A stretch of DNA of 64,000 nucleotides from Pachyseris speciosa (taxonomy: Eukaryota > Cnidaria > Anthozoa > Scleractinia > Pachyseridae): positions 749,501-813,500 of the forward strand of contig JAEMWC010000053.1 in the NCBI GenBank assembly GCA_016490735.1, written 5' to 3'. Positions 23,655-50,433 of the stretch are shown here, piece by piece (position 1 is the first letter of the stretch; the number at the start of each line of letters is the position of its first letter). Position numbers and translations under genes: made by a program. The notes under the pieces were generated by a model. That model worked only from the letters and a program-made list of their open reading frames with translations, did not search any database and was not told the DNA's origin.

Positions 23655-24830
23655 ACAATTATAATAATAATAATAATATTTAATATTTATAGTGCGCATT
23701 TTCTATAAAATAATCAAATGCGCATTACAGACATTACAATAAATTTAAAATGAATTACAAATAAAAATAAAACCTACTTACAATTACTATGGAATCAAAA
23801 AGACTAAAAACTACACTATTAACAATTAGAAAATTAATTGCTAAAAAAAACTGTAATAATGTAAATATAAAATAGATGTACTAACAAAATGCCTTGTTGA
23901 ATAAAAATGTCTTAAGTTTCTGTTTAAAATCACTTATGGTGCAAGCAGATCTAATGTCTATGGGAAGACTATTCCAAAGCCGTGGCGCCGCCACCGTGAA
24001 GGATCGATCCCCCATGGTAACTTTTGTAAAACGCTTTGGGGTGCTCAGAAGAATTCCGTTGTTATTTCGTCGTAAATTGTAACGGGATGGTGGTAAGACG
24101 GAAATTAAATCAATTAGATATTTAGGAGCTGAGCCCTGGAGTACTTTAAAGGTGATCAAAAGGATTTTGAACTCGATACGTAGTCGGATAGGCAACCAGT
24201 GAAGTTGTTGAAGGAGCGGCGTAATATGACAGTGTTTAGGCGCACAGAAGATCAATCGCGCACTAGCGTTCATGACACGTTGGAGTTTTTGCATATGATG
24301 GTCAGGAACTCCATAAAGAAGACTGTTGCAGTAGTCTAACCTACTGGTTATAAATGCATGAATCAGTTTCTCAGTACATTCACTAGTGAGGTATTTTCGT
24401 ATGTGTCGAATATTATACAGATAGAAGAATGCACTACCGCAGGTCTTTGTTATATGTGTTGCCATATCCATGTGCGAGTCGAACCAGGAACCCAGATTTT
24501 TTGTCGAGTGTACGGGGATTACATCAACATCGCCGACCCTAATACTACTAACAGACACTTTTGATAGCTGCTTTCTCGTTCCGATCACCAGAAACTCAGT
24601 CTTATCATCGTTTAACATCAACCTATCATTAATCATCCAAGAACGAACATCTGCGATGCAGTTCTCCATAGCAACTAGCGCCTCAACTTCACACGTACCC
24701 TCTAATGGGCGAAATGACAAGTATAATTGAGTATCGTCTGCATACGAGTGTGCAGACGGCAGGTGAGATTTAATTATACCGAAAAGTTTGCTAGTATAGA
24801 TAGTAAAATTTATTTCAAGCCATGGAAAAG
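23655..24830 (-). pseudogene. L2-like LINE fragment (reverse transcriptase C-terminal half)
   Basis: A minus-strand frame from about 24840 to 23881 reads SYADDTQLYLSFRP (catalytic YADD box), DDKTEFLVIGTRKQL, ITSRLDYCNSLLYG, LQRVMNASARLI, LQQLHWLPIRLRIEFKI and RLWNSLPIDIRSA. These are hallmark blocks of L2/CR1-clade reverse transcriptases. It is 5'-truncated near 24830. Its 3' UTR ends in an AT-rich tail with (TTA)n near 23661-23685. Confidence 0.85.
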
Positions 24831-25047
24831 TGAAAAAATACATGCATCACTCTCTTGTTTTCTACTGATTTCTCATTTTCTTTATCAAGTGAAATTGCTT
24901 GATGACGTAAAGGAGAGTTCTTAAACACAGATTGCTTTGGCATGATTTTAAAGTTTAACTAATGAAAGCGAGGCACCTGAAAGCGGAAAATACATGGCTC
25001 ATTGGCTAACGCAATTTTAAGTACTTTAGTTAACGTTTCGTCATTTA

Positions 25048-25139
25048 TTTATAATAGACTGCTAGCAGTCCCTTTCTAGATAGTCGCGAGGGCGTGCGAA
25101 ATTTTCGCTAGAAAGGGACTGCTAGCAGTCTATTTATAA
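25048..25139. repeat. Foldback element with GACTGCTAGCAGTC arms
   Basis: Arms of 32 bases (25048-25079 and 25108-25139) carry AGACTGCTAGCAGTCCCTTT and its complement. The loop is GC-rich. A lone similar arm (GGACTGCTAGCAGTCTAT) appears near 59914. Confidence 0.75.
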
Positions 25140-25839
25140 TTGCTTAGTGATACATTTGTCGCTTTTGTTATTAACCCTTCAGTGCTTTTATGTGTCTCTG
25201 CTTCGATGAAACCTTTGGCACTTCAAGGAACCCTGACACTGCAAGCAGAGCTAAGCCGGCCGATTTAACCAGCTATAGGCATGGATATATCCACATCGTA
25301 TTTACAGTCCACGTCGGTTGCAATTAGAATATAGTGTGTCTCTTGAGAGGTCGTCAAAACCCCCAAATTCAGTGAGTCTCAAAAAACAGGAAATTATAAG
25401 TTGCAGACAGCCGCTATGACAAGAAAGGTTAAAATAAGTCTTTGTGTTTGCTGCATAACAACCTCTGACAGAGCATGCGTGCATGTGACACCGTGGTAAG
25501 GCACATTGTTCGTAAAACGTTTATTTCTTCTCAGTCACCCGGTTGAGCCGTCTATATATTCCCACAGTTGTACCCAATGTCAGGGCCAATATGTCGCGTA
25601 CCCATAAACATCTGCTCGTACAGCTTTTAGTCTACTTCTCAGATTCAGGCAAATCAAAACTTGATTCCAGTTATATACTTGCAAGCTAGAATACAAAACA
25701 ACACTTGATTCCTTGAAAAACAATCACCTGGGCAGTATTCAAATCTTTTATATATGTTGGGTTATAGTTCAAATATTTTAAATGAACTTTAACATACATG
25801 GTAATCTATACTTTTAACTGAAAATTTGGTTTATCAACG

Positions 25840-25860
<21 letters not shown>
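25140..25860. other. No gene seen
   Basis: I found no repeat arms and no exon here. A TATATA string near 25552 has no downstream gene that I can tie to it. Confidence 0.4.
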
Positions 25861-25870
<10 letters not shown>

Positions 25871-26538
25871 GGATTCGATTAGCTGACGTTTCGAGCGTTA
25901 GCCCTTCGTCGGAGCGAATGGAGGAATTGTGGGTTGAATGTGTATGGTTTATAATTACACAGAAAATGGAGCTACGCATGGTAACGTGAGAAACAGGAAT
26001 GAATTAATTGAATGAAAAGCGCTCGTTGATACCCGGCGTGGGGATTAAGAGTGCCGATTTGAAAGATCAACTTTTGCTCGAGATTTTTACGGCTTTCCGT
26101 GGTACCTTGATGTAGGGAAAGGCCGGAGATCGACACGTGTTGTTTGGAATGGCTAGGGAGATTAAAATGCCGAGCGACCGGTTTGGATGCATCTTTGTCA
26201 TCTTTCTCAACATCACGTAGATGTTCTCGGAATCGGTCACCTAGTCGTCTTCCTGTTTCGCCGATGTATAACTTTTTTGCATAATGTACAGGTTATGCAA
26301 TAGATAACATTTGCGGAGGTACACGTGAAACGATAAGCGGTGACGTTAACAGATCGCTTAGGGCCCGATATTTTGCTAGTGTTTTAAATGAAAGGACAAG
26401 TTTTGCATCGCGAGCGAGCGCATTTAAAAGTGCCAGGTTGTTCAGTTGTTTTGAATGCGCTTCTAACTAGAAAGTTACCTACATTTTTGTCGCGTTTGAA
26501 TGAAATCGGTGGTGGTTGCGAATCTAAGGTACCATTCA
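25860..26538 (-). pseudogene. Penelope-like element 3' part with GIY-YIG endonuclease
   Basis: Minus-strand translation from about 26510 gives ISFKRDKNVGNFLVRSAF, then CARSRCKTCPF. Next comes a GIY-YIG module: NVIYCITCTLC, LYIGETGRRLGDRFREHL and ARHFNLPSHS. The order (zinc-type cysteine motif, then GIY-YIG) is that of the C-terminus of Penelope-like elements. A stop follows CPFI, and an extra A in a run of six (near 26273) shifts the frame inside the endonuclease, so the copy is dead. The end near 25860 carries a hammerhead-like motif. Confidence 0.8.
25880..25915 (-). ncRNA. Hammerhead-ribozyme-like motif of a Penelope-like element
   Basis: The minus strand reads CCGACGA, a stem GGGC-TAAC-GCTC, then GAAACGTC. 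This follows the hammerhead core order (CUGANGA, stem II, GAAA) with one core change, U4 to C. Penelope-like elements are known to carry such ribozymes, and the motif lies just past the GIY-YIG coding end. The core change suggests reduced or no activity. Confidence 0.5.
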
Positions 26539-26570
26539 CTAGGGCCACACGGTAACATGTCAGAGCACTT
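26539..26570. repeat. 32-bp inverted repeat, right arm
   Basis: Exact reverse complement of 23584-23615. It lies 77 bases upstream of the start codon of gene D. Confidence 0.8.
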
Positions 26571-26646
26571 CACTGTTAAAACCACACGGACGCCTCTTAC
26601 ATAGAGTTACTTTTTCCCGTTTGCAGTCGTATCGCACGGAATAAAG

Positions 26647-42909
<16,263 letters not shown>

Positions 42910-42942
42910 AATCAACAAAATTGTGAATGAATCTATAATAAA

Positions 42943-43703
42943 ATGTGGTAAGGCTATTATGACGCTGTCTGTTCCGCTCCCGTCATTTTCTATGAATTTT
43001 TGCCAGTCACAGGGCTTTTGGTAATTTCATTTTCGTTTACCAAGCCTCCAAAGCCTGTCCTATGAGTTTTCTCTTTGATCCCAAAGAAACAATTTTCCCT
43101 TAGGAGTCTTGAGTTAGGGTCACCCATCCACAAGTTAGTACATAAAAACGAAAGAAAGTGGACGGTTGCGTCGATGGGTTTCACTTCAACATTCAACATT
43201 TCCTATTCATTCACTTGGCAAGAACTCTCTCAAGAAAAAGAATAAAATAGGTAGCATCTGCATTCTTTTTCCTGTTTAATTTTCTTGCTGTGGAGTAGTA
43301 AGCACTGACAAGAAATTAAAGAAATTCTGAATAAAGAAGGAAATTGACCGCATTATTGTTAATGAATTTTCGTTGGAGAGTTTTTCCTAACCCATGAATT
43401 TGTCGACATAAAATGATAAATACAACAGAATGAAATTTACCCGTTGAAATGTTTCTCTTCATTCTCTCCCTGTTTTTCTCTCTCAGGTAGATTCCAATTC
43501 CTGGGTGCTGAATCTTAATCATTAATGTATGCATTACATATTGGATACAAGCATGGGGAAGAGCGAACCAGCAAATCTGAGTGGCATTGAAAGATCGAAT
43601 AGCAGTGTTTGCAGTCCTTTATCATGCAAATAAATGCACCTATCATTTAAAGTACCACTAAATTCTGGTTTCGCTTTGACCTGAAAAAAAATAATGACAC
43701 TAG
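42943..43703. other. No gene seen
   Basis: This is sequence downstream of the gene D poly(A) signal. Nothing recognisable. Confidence 0.4.
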
Positions 43704-43707
43704 TTAA

Positions 43708-44005
43708 AGGGGCAGTGTCACGCTATCTGGCAACTTTATAGAAAGTTAGAAGGTGTCTTCGCATCAACTGAATTTCAAAAATAATGGTCTAGTTTTGTTA
43801 TTAAAGACTATTTGAAGGTACTGAAACTGTTTCCCGTCGCCTGTTGCTACGGATGGCAAGGATGGAAATGGATTGAAACTTTAAAATTCATTTGATATCT
43901 TCGTCGTAGTTTTACAGGAGCATTTTATTTATGAGTAAAGCCTCAAAGTAATGATTTTAGCACAGAATTGACCTAAAACAGCAAAATCCTCGTGACACTG
44001 CCCCT
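43708..44005. mobile_element. TTAA-flanked MITE, family T1, copy 1
   Basis: The ends AGGGGCAGTGTCACG match in reverse, and TTAA lies on both sides (43704-43707 and 44006-44009). 298 bases. The same ends are seen at 52029-52412. TTAA targets are used by piggyBac and Kolobok elements. Confidence 0.85.
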
Positions 44006-44496
44006 TTAAGAATCGCTAAGCTATTTTTCGGCTTACACTAATTCGCTTGTACAACTGTTGGTTTTTATTGTAAGGATTTCACTTGAATAAAGATTTGTTG
44101 CTTTTGAAATTGTCATTCATTGAATTCATCCATCAACCGTCACCACCTCGTTTGCTCGTCCTCTGAGCGCAGCATGAGAATGGCTCAAGACGAAGCCCTC
44201 AATCACGAACACAATTATTTGTAACACTCGAGAAAAGCATCACATTTCACGTCCACATCTCACCCAGCCTACTCCCCTTCCCCTCATCCCCCTCTAATGT
44301 TGATTTTCTCGACGACTGTTCATTTCACAGGTTTGCTGTAAGTCTGACCTCCAGAAAATCAACATTGAAGGGGAAGGAGTGGAAATAGAGAGCTAGTGTT
44401 TCAAGAATTGTGACCGTGATTGCTGGTTCTCGTGCAGGGCTAGCTACGGAACCAGTGTTTAGAAGAAGCGTATCAGGCCTCGTGCGACTATAATAT

Positions 44497-44720
44497 AACG
44501 CTGACATCGCAAAACTAATGCAATCTCTCTCACAGTCCCCATTACTGCATTTTGTAATATTATATTACAAAATGCAGTATTTAACCCCAAACAAGCAAAA
44601 AACTCGATAGCAGAGAAAACAAGACACAAGTATGACTTCGTTTGCCATTCTGGATTAACTTTTAAAAAGGTCGAATGGGGACTGTGAGAGAGATTGCATT
44701 ACTCTTGTGATGTCAGCGTT
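44497..44720. mobile_element. MITE with 47-bp arms and internal AT palindrome
   Basis: AACGCTGACATC, AATGCAATCTCTCTCACAGT and CCCCATT on the left are mirrored on the right to 44720. Near the left arm lies a perfect palindrome (44543-44579, TACTGCATTTTGTAATATTA and on). Confidence 0.8.
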
Positions 44721-45002
44721 TGAAAAAGTTGAATTTGAATGCTTTAAATTTTCCAACTTTCATTAGATATCTAGGCAATTGAACTCAGTTTTCAGCAAAC
44801 TGTTGGCAACTATTATGTCGTTATGTTCGATGATTTAAGCCGATGCGGCAAAAGTGGGCTTTCCATTTTTTTCCCCTTACAGCAACTATTTTCTTCAGCT
44901 CTTGATGCGTGTTATGCATCTACTGTAAGATCCTAGCTCTCACGAAGTAGCTGTATTCATGCATGCACAAGCGTACCTGTTTGTGATTGGCCTAACTTTT
45001 TA

Positions 45003-45970
45003 CAGGGTCTGGAAGGGTAGTTTCGGGATCCGGGATTCGCCCCCCATAATCGGGAAAACTCGCACAAAATATGGACGGGATTCGCGATTTGACTGCTACC
45101 TGGGAAGTGAGATTCGTCAAAATTTGGGAACGTGATGCGAGAATTTTGGCCTGGCTGTCGGGAAATCGGAAAATCGTCACACTCAACTAGACGTTTGATC
45201 TGGTGGCGAAACACGAATCAACCAGGCGGACGCTGAGTGGTGTCTCCTTTCAAAACAAACACAAAAATACAAAAGAACAGTGCCTGGTTAATAGTCAAGC
45301 GTCAAGTAATAAACGGCGATCAGATAAATTAAAAACAGAGTATTTTGTTTTAACCGGCCGAATGTCAGGAATTGCAAGGAGTGCCGGTCACGTGGTGTAA
45401 TAGCATTGAATGACCTCAAGCTTTTCTTTTTCCTTGATCGAAGGGGATTTTTCGACAGTTTCACGACTAATTGTGGCAAATAATGATGCCAACTCTCACA
45501 AGACGGTAAGAGTTTTGGTGTCGTTCTCAGTTCTTGCGGCCACAGACGAGGACTTCCAGCGCCAGGAACACAACGCCCATTCACAAAGAGAAATTCAATG
45601 TTCCTCTAAGCGACGATCACAGAAAGCTTTTTTTTTTTTAATTTCAAAAACACTTGAAAACCTTCAGTGGATTAGAGGAAATGACAAGGAGCAAAGGCCT
45701 CGGAGAGAACCCCGAGGTCACGCTGTCTTGTCGTGCTTTTCACCATACTGAGGTATAGAAAGGGTTTATTTTTTCTGAGTAGCCTGAAAACTTCTGTAAT
45801 AAGAAAATGCGACCGAAAGAGCCCCAGGAATTAGTCTTTTTAATGTATATATATTTTTTTTTTTTGGAATGAAAAAAAAAAATACGGGATTCGGGAAAGC
45901 AAAGTGCGGTATGCGGGATTCTCGTGAAAATTGAGTGGGAATGCAGGATCAGGGCCAGTTCCAGACCCTG
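45003..45970. mobile_element. Non-autonomous DNA transposon with CAGGGTCTGGAA ends
   Basis: CAGGGTCTGGAA at 45003-45014 is mirrored by TTCCAGACCCTG at 45959-45970. Both end regions carry several copies of CGGGATTCG-like motifs in both orientations. No transposase frame is seen, and no clear target-site duplication. Ends starting CAGGG are frequent in hAT-like and Kolobok-like elements; I do not choose. Confidence 0.65.
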
Positions 45971-46806
45971 ATCGATGTACCTGAACTTTGTGCCATCCGT
46001 TCGTTTGATTGGCTCAATTCAGTGCCTTTGTTTATCAACCAATCAGAATCCTCTATTTTTCTCCTTTTTGCACTGTATTTCCTTTTTTTCTGCTCTGAAT
46101 TACCTTTTATCTGCATCGTGTTTCCTAAAAACTGCAATTCTCTCAGCCAATCAGAATCAAGAAATTTTTCATGTACATTATTATAAGCAGAATAAAGCAA
46201 TTGTTACTCACCCAAAAGGACGGCAAAACAGCTGGAAGCAGAACTCCTCGACGAAATGGCTGCCACGCAGAGAACGTGGATCCACCATGCATTACGAGCC
46301 AAACCAAATTTTATTTCCGGTTATGCCAATTGATTTCAGTTTCATTTCGGTCTACACAATTAAATGTCCACAAATCCGGCCTTAGTAATAACTCATTCAT
46401 TACGCATGCGCGCATATGAATGAGTTAAAAAGTTTTTCTAAAGCGCAATTCAGCTTACCAATGAAAATCTTTCCAGTTACTAAATAGTGATACTTTTCTC
46501 TATCCTTAGCTAAAAAATATATTTTAACAACATTTCACAAAGAAAGAGAAAGCCTCTGTTAACTTGTAATCCAGGACTAGCTTTAATCGGTTTTCGAACA
46601 AGCAGGCCCAAGCTAAGATTCTAGCAAGAATCCTTAGAGTGCCTTACCACAGGCGATCAACAGTCACTGAAGGACGCACAACGGAAGTTAATGGTGAAGG
46701 AGGGGGGGGGGGGGGTATGGTATGGTATACTTTATTAGTTATTTCTCTCCCACCTCTTGCCCTTTTATGACTCCTCCTTCCCGCTCTCCGCTCCCCGCCA
46801 TCCCGG
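45971..46806. other. No gene seen
   Basis: CCAATCAGAATC occurs at about 46039 and 46148. A G run lies at about 46703-46715. Overlapping short frames at 45935-46419 are not gene-like. Confidence 0.4.
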
Positions 46807-46810
46807 TTAA

Positions 46811-47175
46811 CCGCGGTCAAACTTAAAAAAAAAAAAAGAAAAGTCCTGTTAAGATAAGGCTTTTTCGTTGAGAGCTCAAAGATGATAGGTTTTTTGTGAG
46901 TTTACTAAATCATTTTATGAATTACTAAAAAAGTTTTAAGTGTTTTTAAAGCGAACAGTGTGGGGACTGTTCGGCGTGGTGTGTTTTTTGTTTTCTGTTT
47001 CAATGCGTGACTTCCGGAAAACCGATTCACCTCAGTTGTTCCTAAAACTGTTTTGGTAATTCATAAAATGTTTTAGTAAACTCACAGACTGACGAAAAAC
47101 TTATCATTTTTGAGCTCTCGACGTAAGAACCAAATTTTTTTTTTTTTTTTTTTTTTTTTTAACGTTTGACCGCGG
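46811..47175. mobile_element. TTAA-flanked foldback element with about 125-bp arms
   Basis: CCGCGGTCAAAC followed by a poly(A) run is mirrored by poly(T), then GTTTGACCGCGG. TTAA flanks both ends (46807-46810 and 47176-47179). Inner arms match through GAGAGCTCAAA, GTGAGTTTACTAAA and CATTTTATGAATTAC. Confidence 0.88.
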
Positions 47176-47179
47176 TTAA

Positions 47180-48620
47180 GCCTCCCGTACCCCTCCTGTC
47201 CCCTATTCTCCCAGGATCCAGCCCTCATTCCCCCCGGGCTCCCCCCTTCCCCCTCCACAAGCAAAAGGTTTAAGTTCTGTGAGGGGTGTTTTTGTCCTTC
47301 AACGTCCCAAACTTCGTCATCTTCGTCTTACAATATTCTCAGACTACGCCCTAAAGTAAAGGTCTTGAACTACGCCAGGAAAATGGAGCTTGATGATTTT
47401 CACTTCACAACAAGCAGACAAACGCTTTGTTAAATGGATCAACAAAAACAACAACAACCTTTATTACACTGTGGATCAGTTCAAAGTTTCGTGCTTTCTC
47501 GTGAGTTGCACGAGGTCCATCACATGAACGTTGCTAAAGACACTTATGTACCTCCGTATATAGATATGACTTTGCATGTTCTTCCGCCCTGTCTCTGACA
47601 CCATGTTGCTGGCATGAATTACTTGAACTTCACAATTTTTTTTCTTTCATCGACTATCGAATCAAAAATTATAGCTAACCCTTTATTCCTAACTCCTCTA
47701 TTTAATGACAGATCCCTTCGGAAGAAACGAGTCACGAGGTCGTTACAAAATCTTCGATCCGGTATATCTAGAGCCTCCCACGCAGTCGTTTTTCCCTAAA
47801 GAGGACTGCGTGGGAGGCAGGTACTTCTGAGAAATATTTCTATACAGTGCGAGCATTTAATCGCGAACTGTAATTATCATTATCATCATTAATATACCGC
47901 AAACACCGATTTATCGTTGTCATTTTTTTCTAGAGAGCATTGTTTTATACACAAGCAGGACACAAGTCAAAAACTAAAAACGTTGCTAAGATCGTGACAA
48001 GATAAACAATGTCACGCAATGTGATTCGTGGAAAAACCATTTCGTGTTACATGGCGTAGATAAGTGCTGAGTTTCCCCGAAAATGGTGACTTGCGACATT
48101 TTTCGTAATCTTCCGGTATTCGCTAAACCGTTCAAGGTCTCTTGGTTGATTTCGTAGAAGAAACATTCGCTTAATTGTTGGCTGTATCTGAATTGAAGGA
48201 AATGTGAAGTTCTTCCCACATTAACGAGGATCTCTCTTGTTCTTCGGTAAGGCCTAATTACAATTATTTCCTTTTAGTCCAACGAACTGCGAGTTTTTGC
48301 TCGCTATAATGTTGTGTAATCTTGCGTTCCTCCTCGTGAGTCATTTTGGCATGTTCTTACTTTCTTGTTTTTCCTGCTTGATAGTAAGGTTTGAATCAAG
48401 GGTCCTCAAAATATACCTTAAGCTAATATAATTAATGGTGTTTCGAAGGAGTGTCTTTCGATAGCATTGTTGGTTGCACAATAAAATTGTAGTCGGTAAT
48501 CTTAGGTAGTAGAAGCAACATAGAGTGAGTATGGAAGCCGGTTCTGCTGCAACAGCCGCTACAACATGATTTCCACGATTCAGGCAACTGATTCAAATAA
48601 ATTCGAGATATTGGCAATAT
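47180..48620. other. No gene seen; one hairpin
   Basis: A hairpin with 15-base arms (GCCTCCCACGCAGTC and its complement) lies at 47773-47818. The remaining sequence shows no exon or coding frame. Confidence 0.45.
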
Positions 48621-48628
48621 TTCCGTAA

Positions 48629-48812
48629 CTAATCGATATTTTCGATACTCGATGAAAATTGATAGTAATCGATTGAAATCGATTTTAATTTATCGATTAA
48701 TATCGAAAATCGATGGAAATCGATCGGTCGACTTTTTGTGATTATCGATTTTATCAATTTCTGTAATTAGACGATCGATTTTATTGATTTTGATCGAAAA
48801 ATATCGAAAACA
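48629..48812. repeat. ATCGAT-rich tract
   Basis: GATCGATT, ATCGATT, TATCGA and variants recur more than fifteen times in about 180 bases. A second, thinner cluster is at 49170-49285. Such strings can be degenerate satellite or clustered protein-binding sites. Confidence 0.7.
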
Positions 48813-49289
48813 TAAAAATGGGAGAAGCCGGGTTGGTTGATTGGTTAATTTCTGTTGAACTGATAAACAGCAACTAGTAACTGATATTAAAATAAACCTC
48901 TCCATAACACTTTATTGGCTGTGTTGATTCAATCGCAAAAAGATGGGAAACCCTCAAGGTAAGAAATGCTTAGTTATCCATTATTATTAAAAAACAAATT
49001 ACTTCAATTGTCTCCCACTGTTCTTCTCTCAAATACACTGATTCACAAAGCTTTGAAGTTTTGTTAGTCATGCATAGTGGATACAGTTCTACCACTACCT
49101 AAGTCAACAGATGTGCCACTCGCTAGTTCAGCTTCGAATGAAAAAAAAAAACTGACTATAGCCAAATTTGTGATTATCGATTTTTATCGATTATTATAAC
49201 TACATGTAATTAATTGACAAATATCGAGTATTATCAAGTACTATCAATTAATCTATTACATTTTCGATGATCGATTTTGATTGATTTGT

Positions 49290-50421
49290 TACGTCCTGCT
49301 ATATATCTTACATTGAGCTTAATTACTAGCTATGCAATGCTTTCGAGTGGTTTATCATGGAATATCTCACAAGTTACAAGTGTGATTCCATCGTATATTG
49401 CGAGAGAGCGTTTCATAACTATTTTATACCATGCCAGAGAAAATTCATAGCCCCATACAAACATTGCAGTGCACAATTAATGGGAAGGTTCAGTGGAATA
49501 CTGACGAATACGCAACTGCTTTCCTACATTCTGATTGGCTATATTTGCTGTGGCATAGTATAATTATACATATACATTTTGTGACTCAAACTCTGTTCAT
49601 GCTTGCCAATTTTCTGACAGGGGTTGTGTGACAGTGATGGCCATGTATAATTAATGTTGGGCAGTGTGGAAATCTTTCCAAGAAATTGTTCTATTCCAGG
49701 ATTTCATACTTTAGTGTTGTATACAAAAGTGTGCAGCTTTATGAGTACTGACACATTTTCAATGGCACAAACTGAAACTATTTTTCCCTAAGCCCTAGTC
49801 CCTACCCCACTCTCTTCTCCAAGGCTTTCTTAGTCTTAATCTTTTTCCATGGAGGGTGGGGTGATTTGGTGGCATTATATTCTAACTTGTGGTTTGACAT
49901 TCTCATTCAAGACTCGGTCTTCTATTGGCTACCTTCCCATATCACCTCCTCTCCACATCCTTCATCATCCTCAGTTTCTTCATCCTCCAATCTTAGAGGA
50001 AATAAATTGTTGTTGTTGTTGTTCCCATATCACCTCCTCTCCACATCCTTTTAAAAATGATCAAGGCTTCAATCTACTACCCCATGGGGCTATCCTTATA
50101 GGGGACGTTTTTAGAATGGGTTTTTTTGCACAGTGTGCACACTTTTTATGTAGGAAGCACAAAGTACTTGCATTCTTTGGGACAGGAACATTGAACAAAT
50201 GCACTGTATTCATAAAGGAGTGTTTACATGTAGCAAGGGGGTTCTTCTTTTTTCAGAAGCATACCAAATGAAATCATTTTGGTCTTGAACATCTAATTAT
50301 ACAGTTTGGAATAACTGAGACATAATATATAATTATAATTTCTGACCAGCTCCCAAATACTTTTAACCAGATGCAATTCTGTTTTTATCGGAAAACTTAC
50401 TTTATTAAGTCTTTGTTTCAG
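49290..50421. other. No coding exon seen; upstream part of gene C
   Basis: It contains a 27-base direct repeat (CCCATATCACCTCCTCTCCA and on) at 49936 and 50025, separated by a (GTT)n run. A possible leader exon with a donor (CTCAAG|GTAAGA) ends at 48959, but nothing else supports it. Confidence 0.4.
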
Positions 50422-50433
50422 GAAAGAGACACA

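Noticed and set aside
45935..46419. Several overlapping frames of about 80-136 codons
   Set aside because: Composition is low in information, both strands are equally open, and no motif or splice signal is seen.
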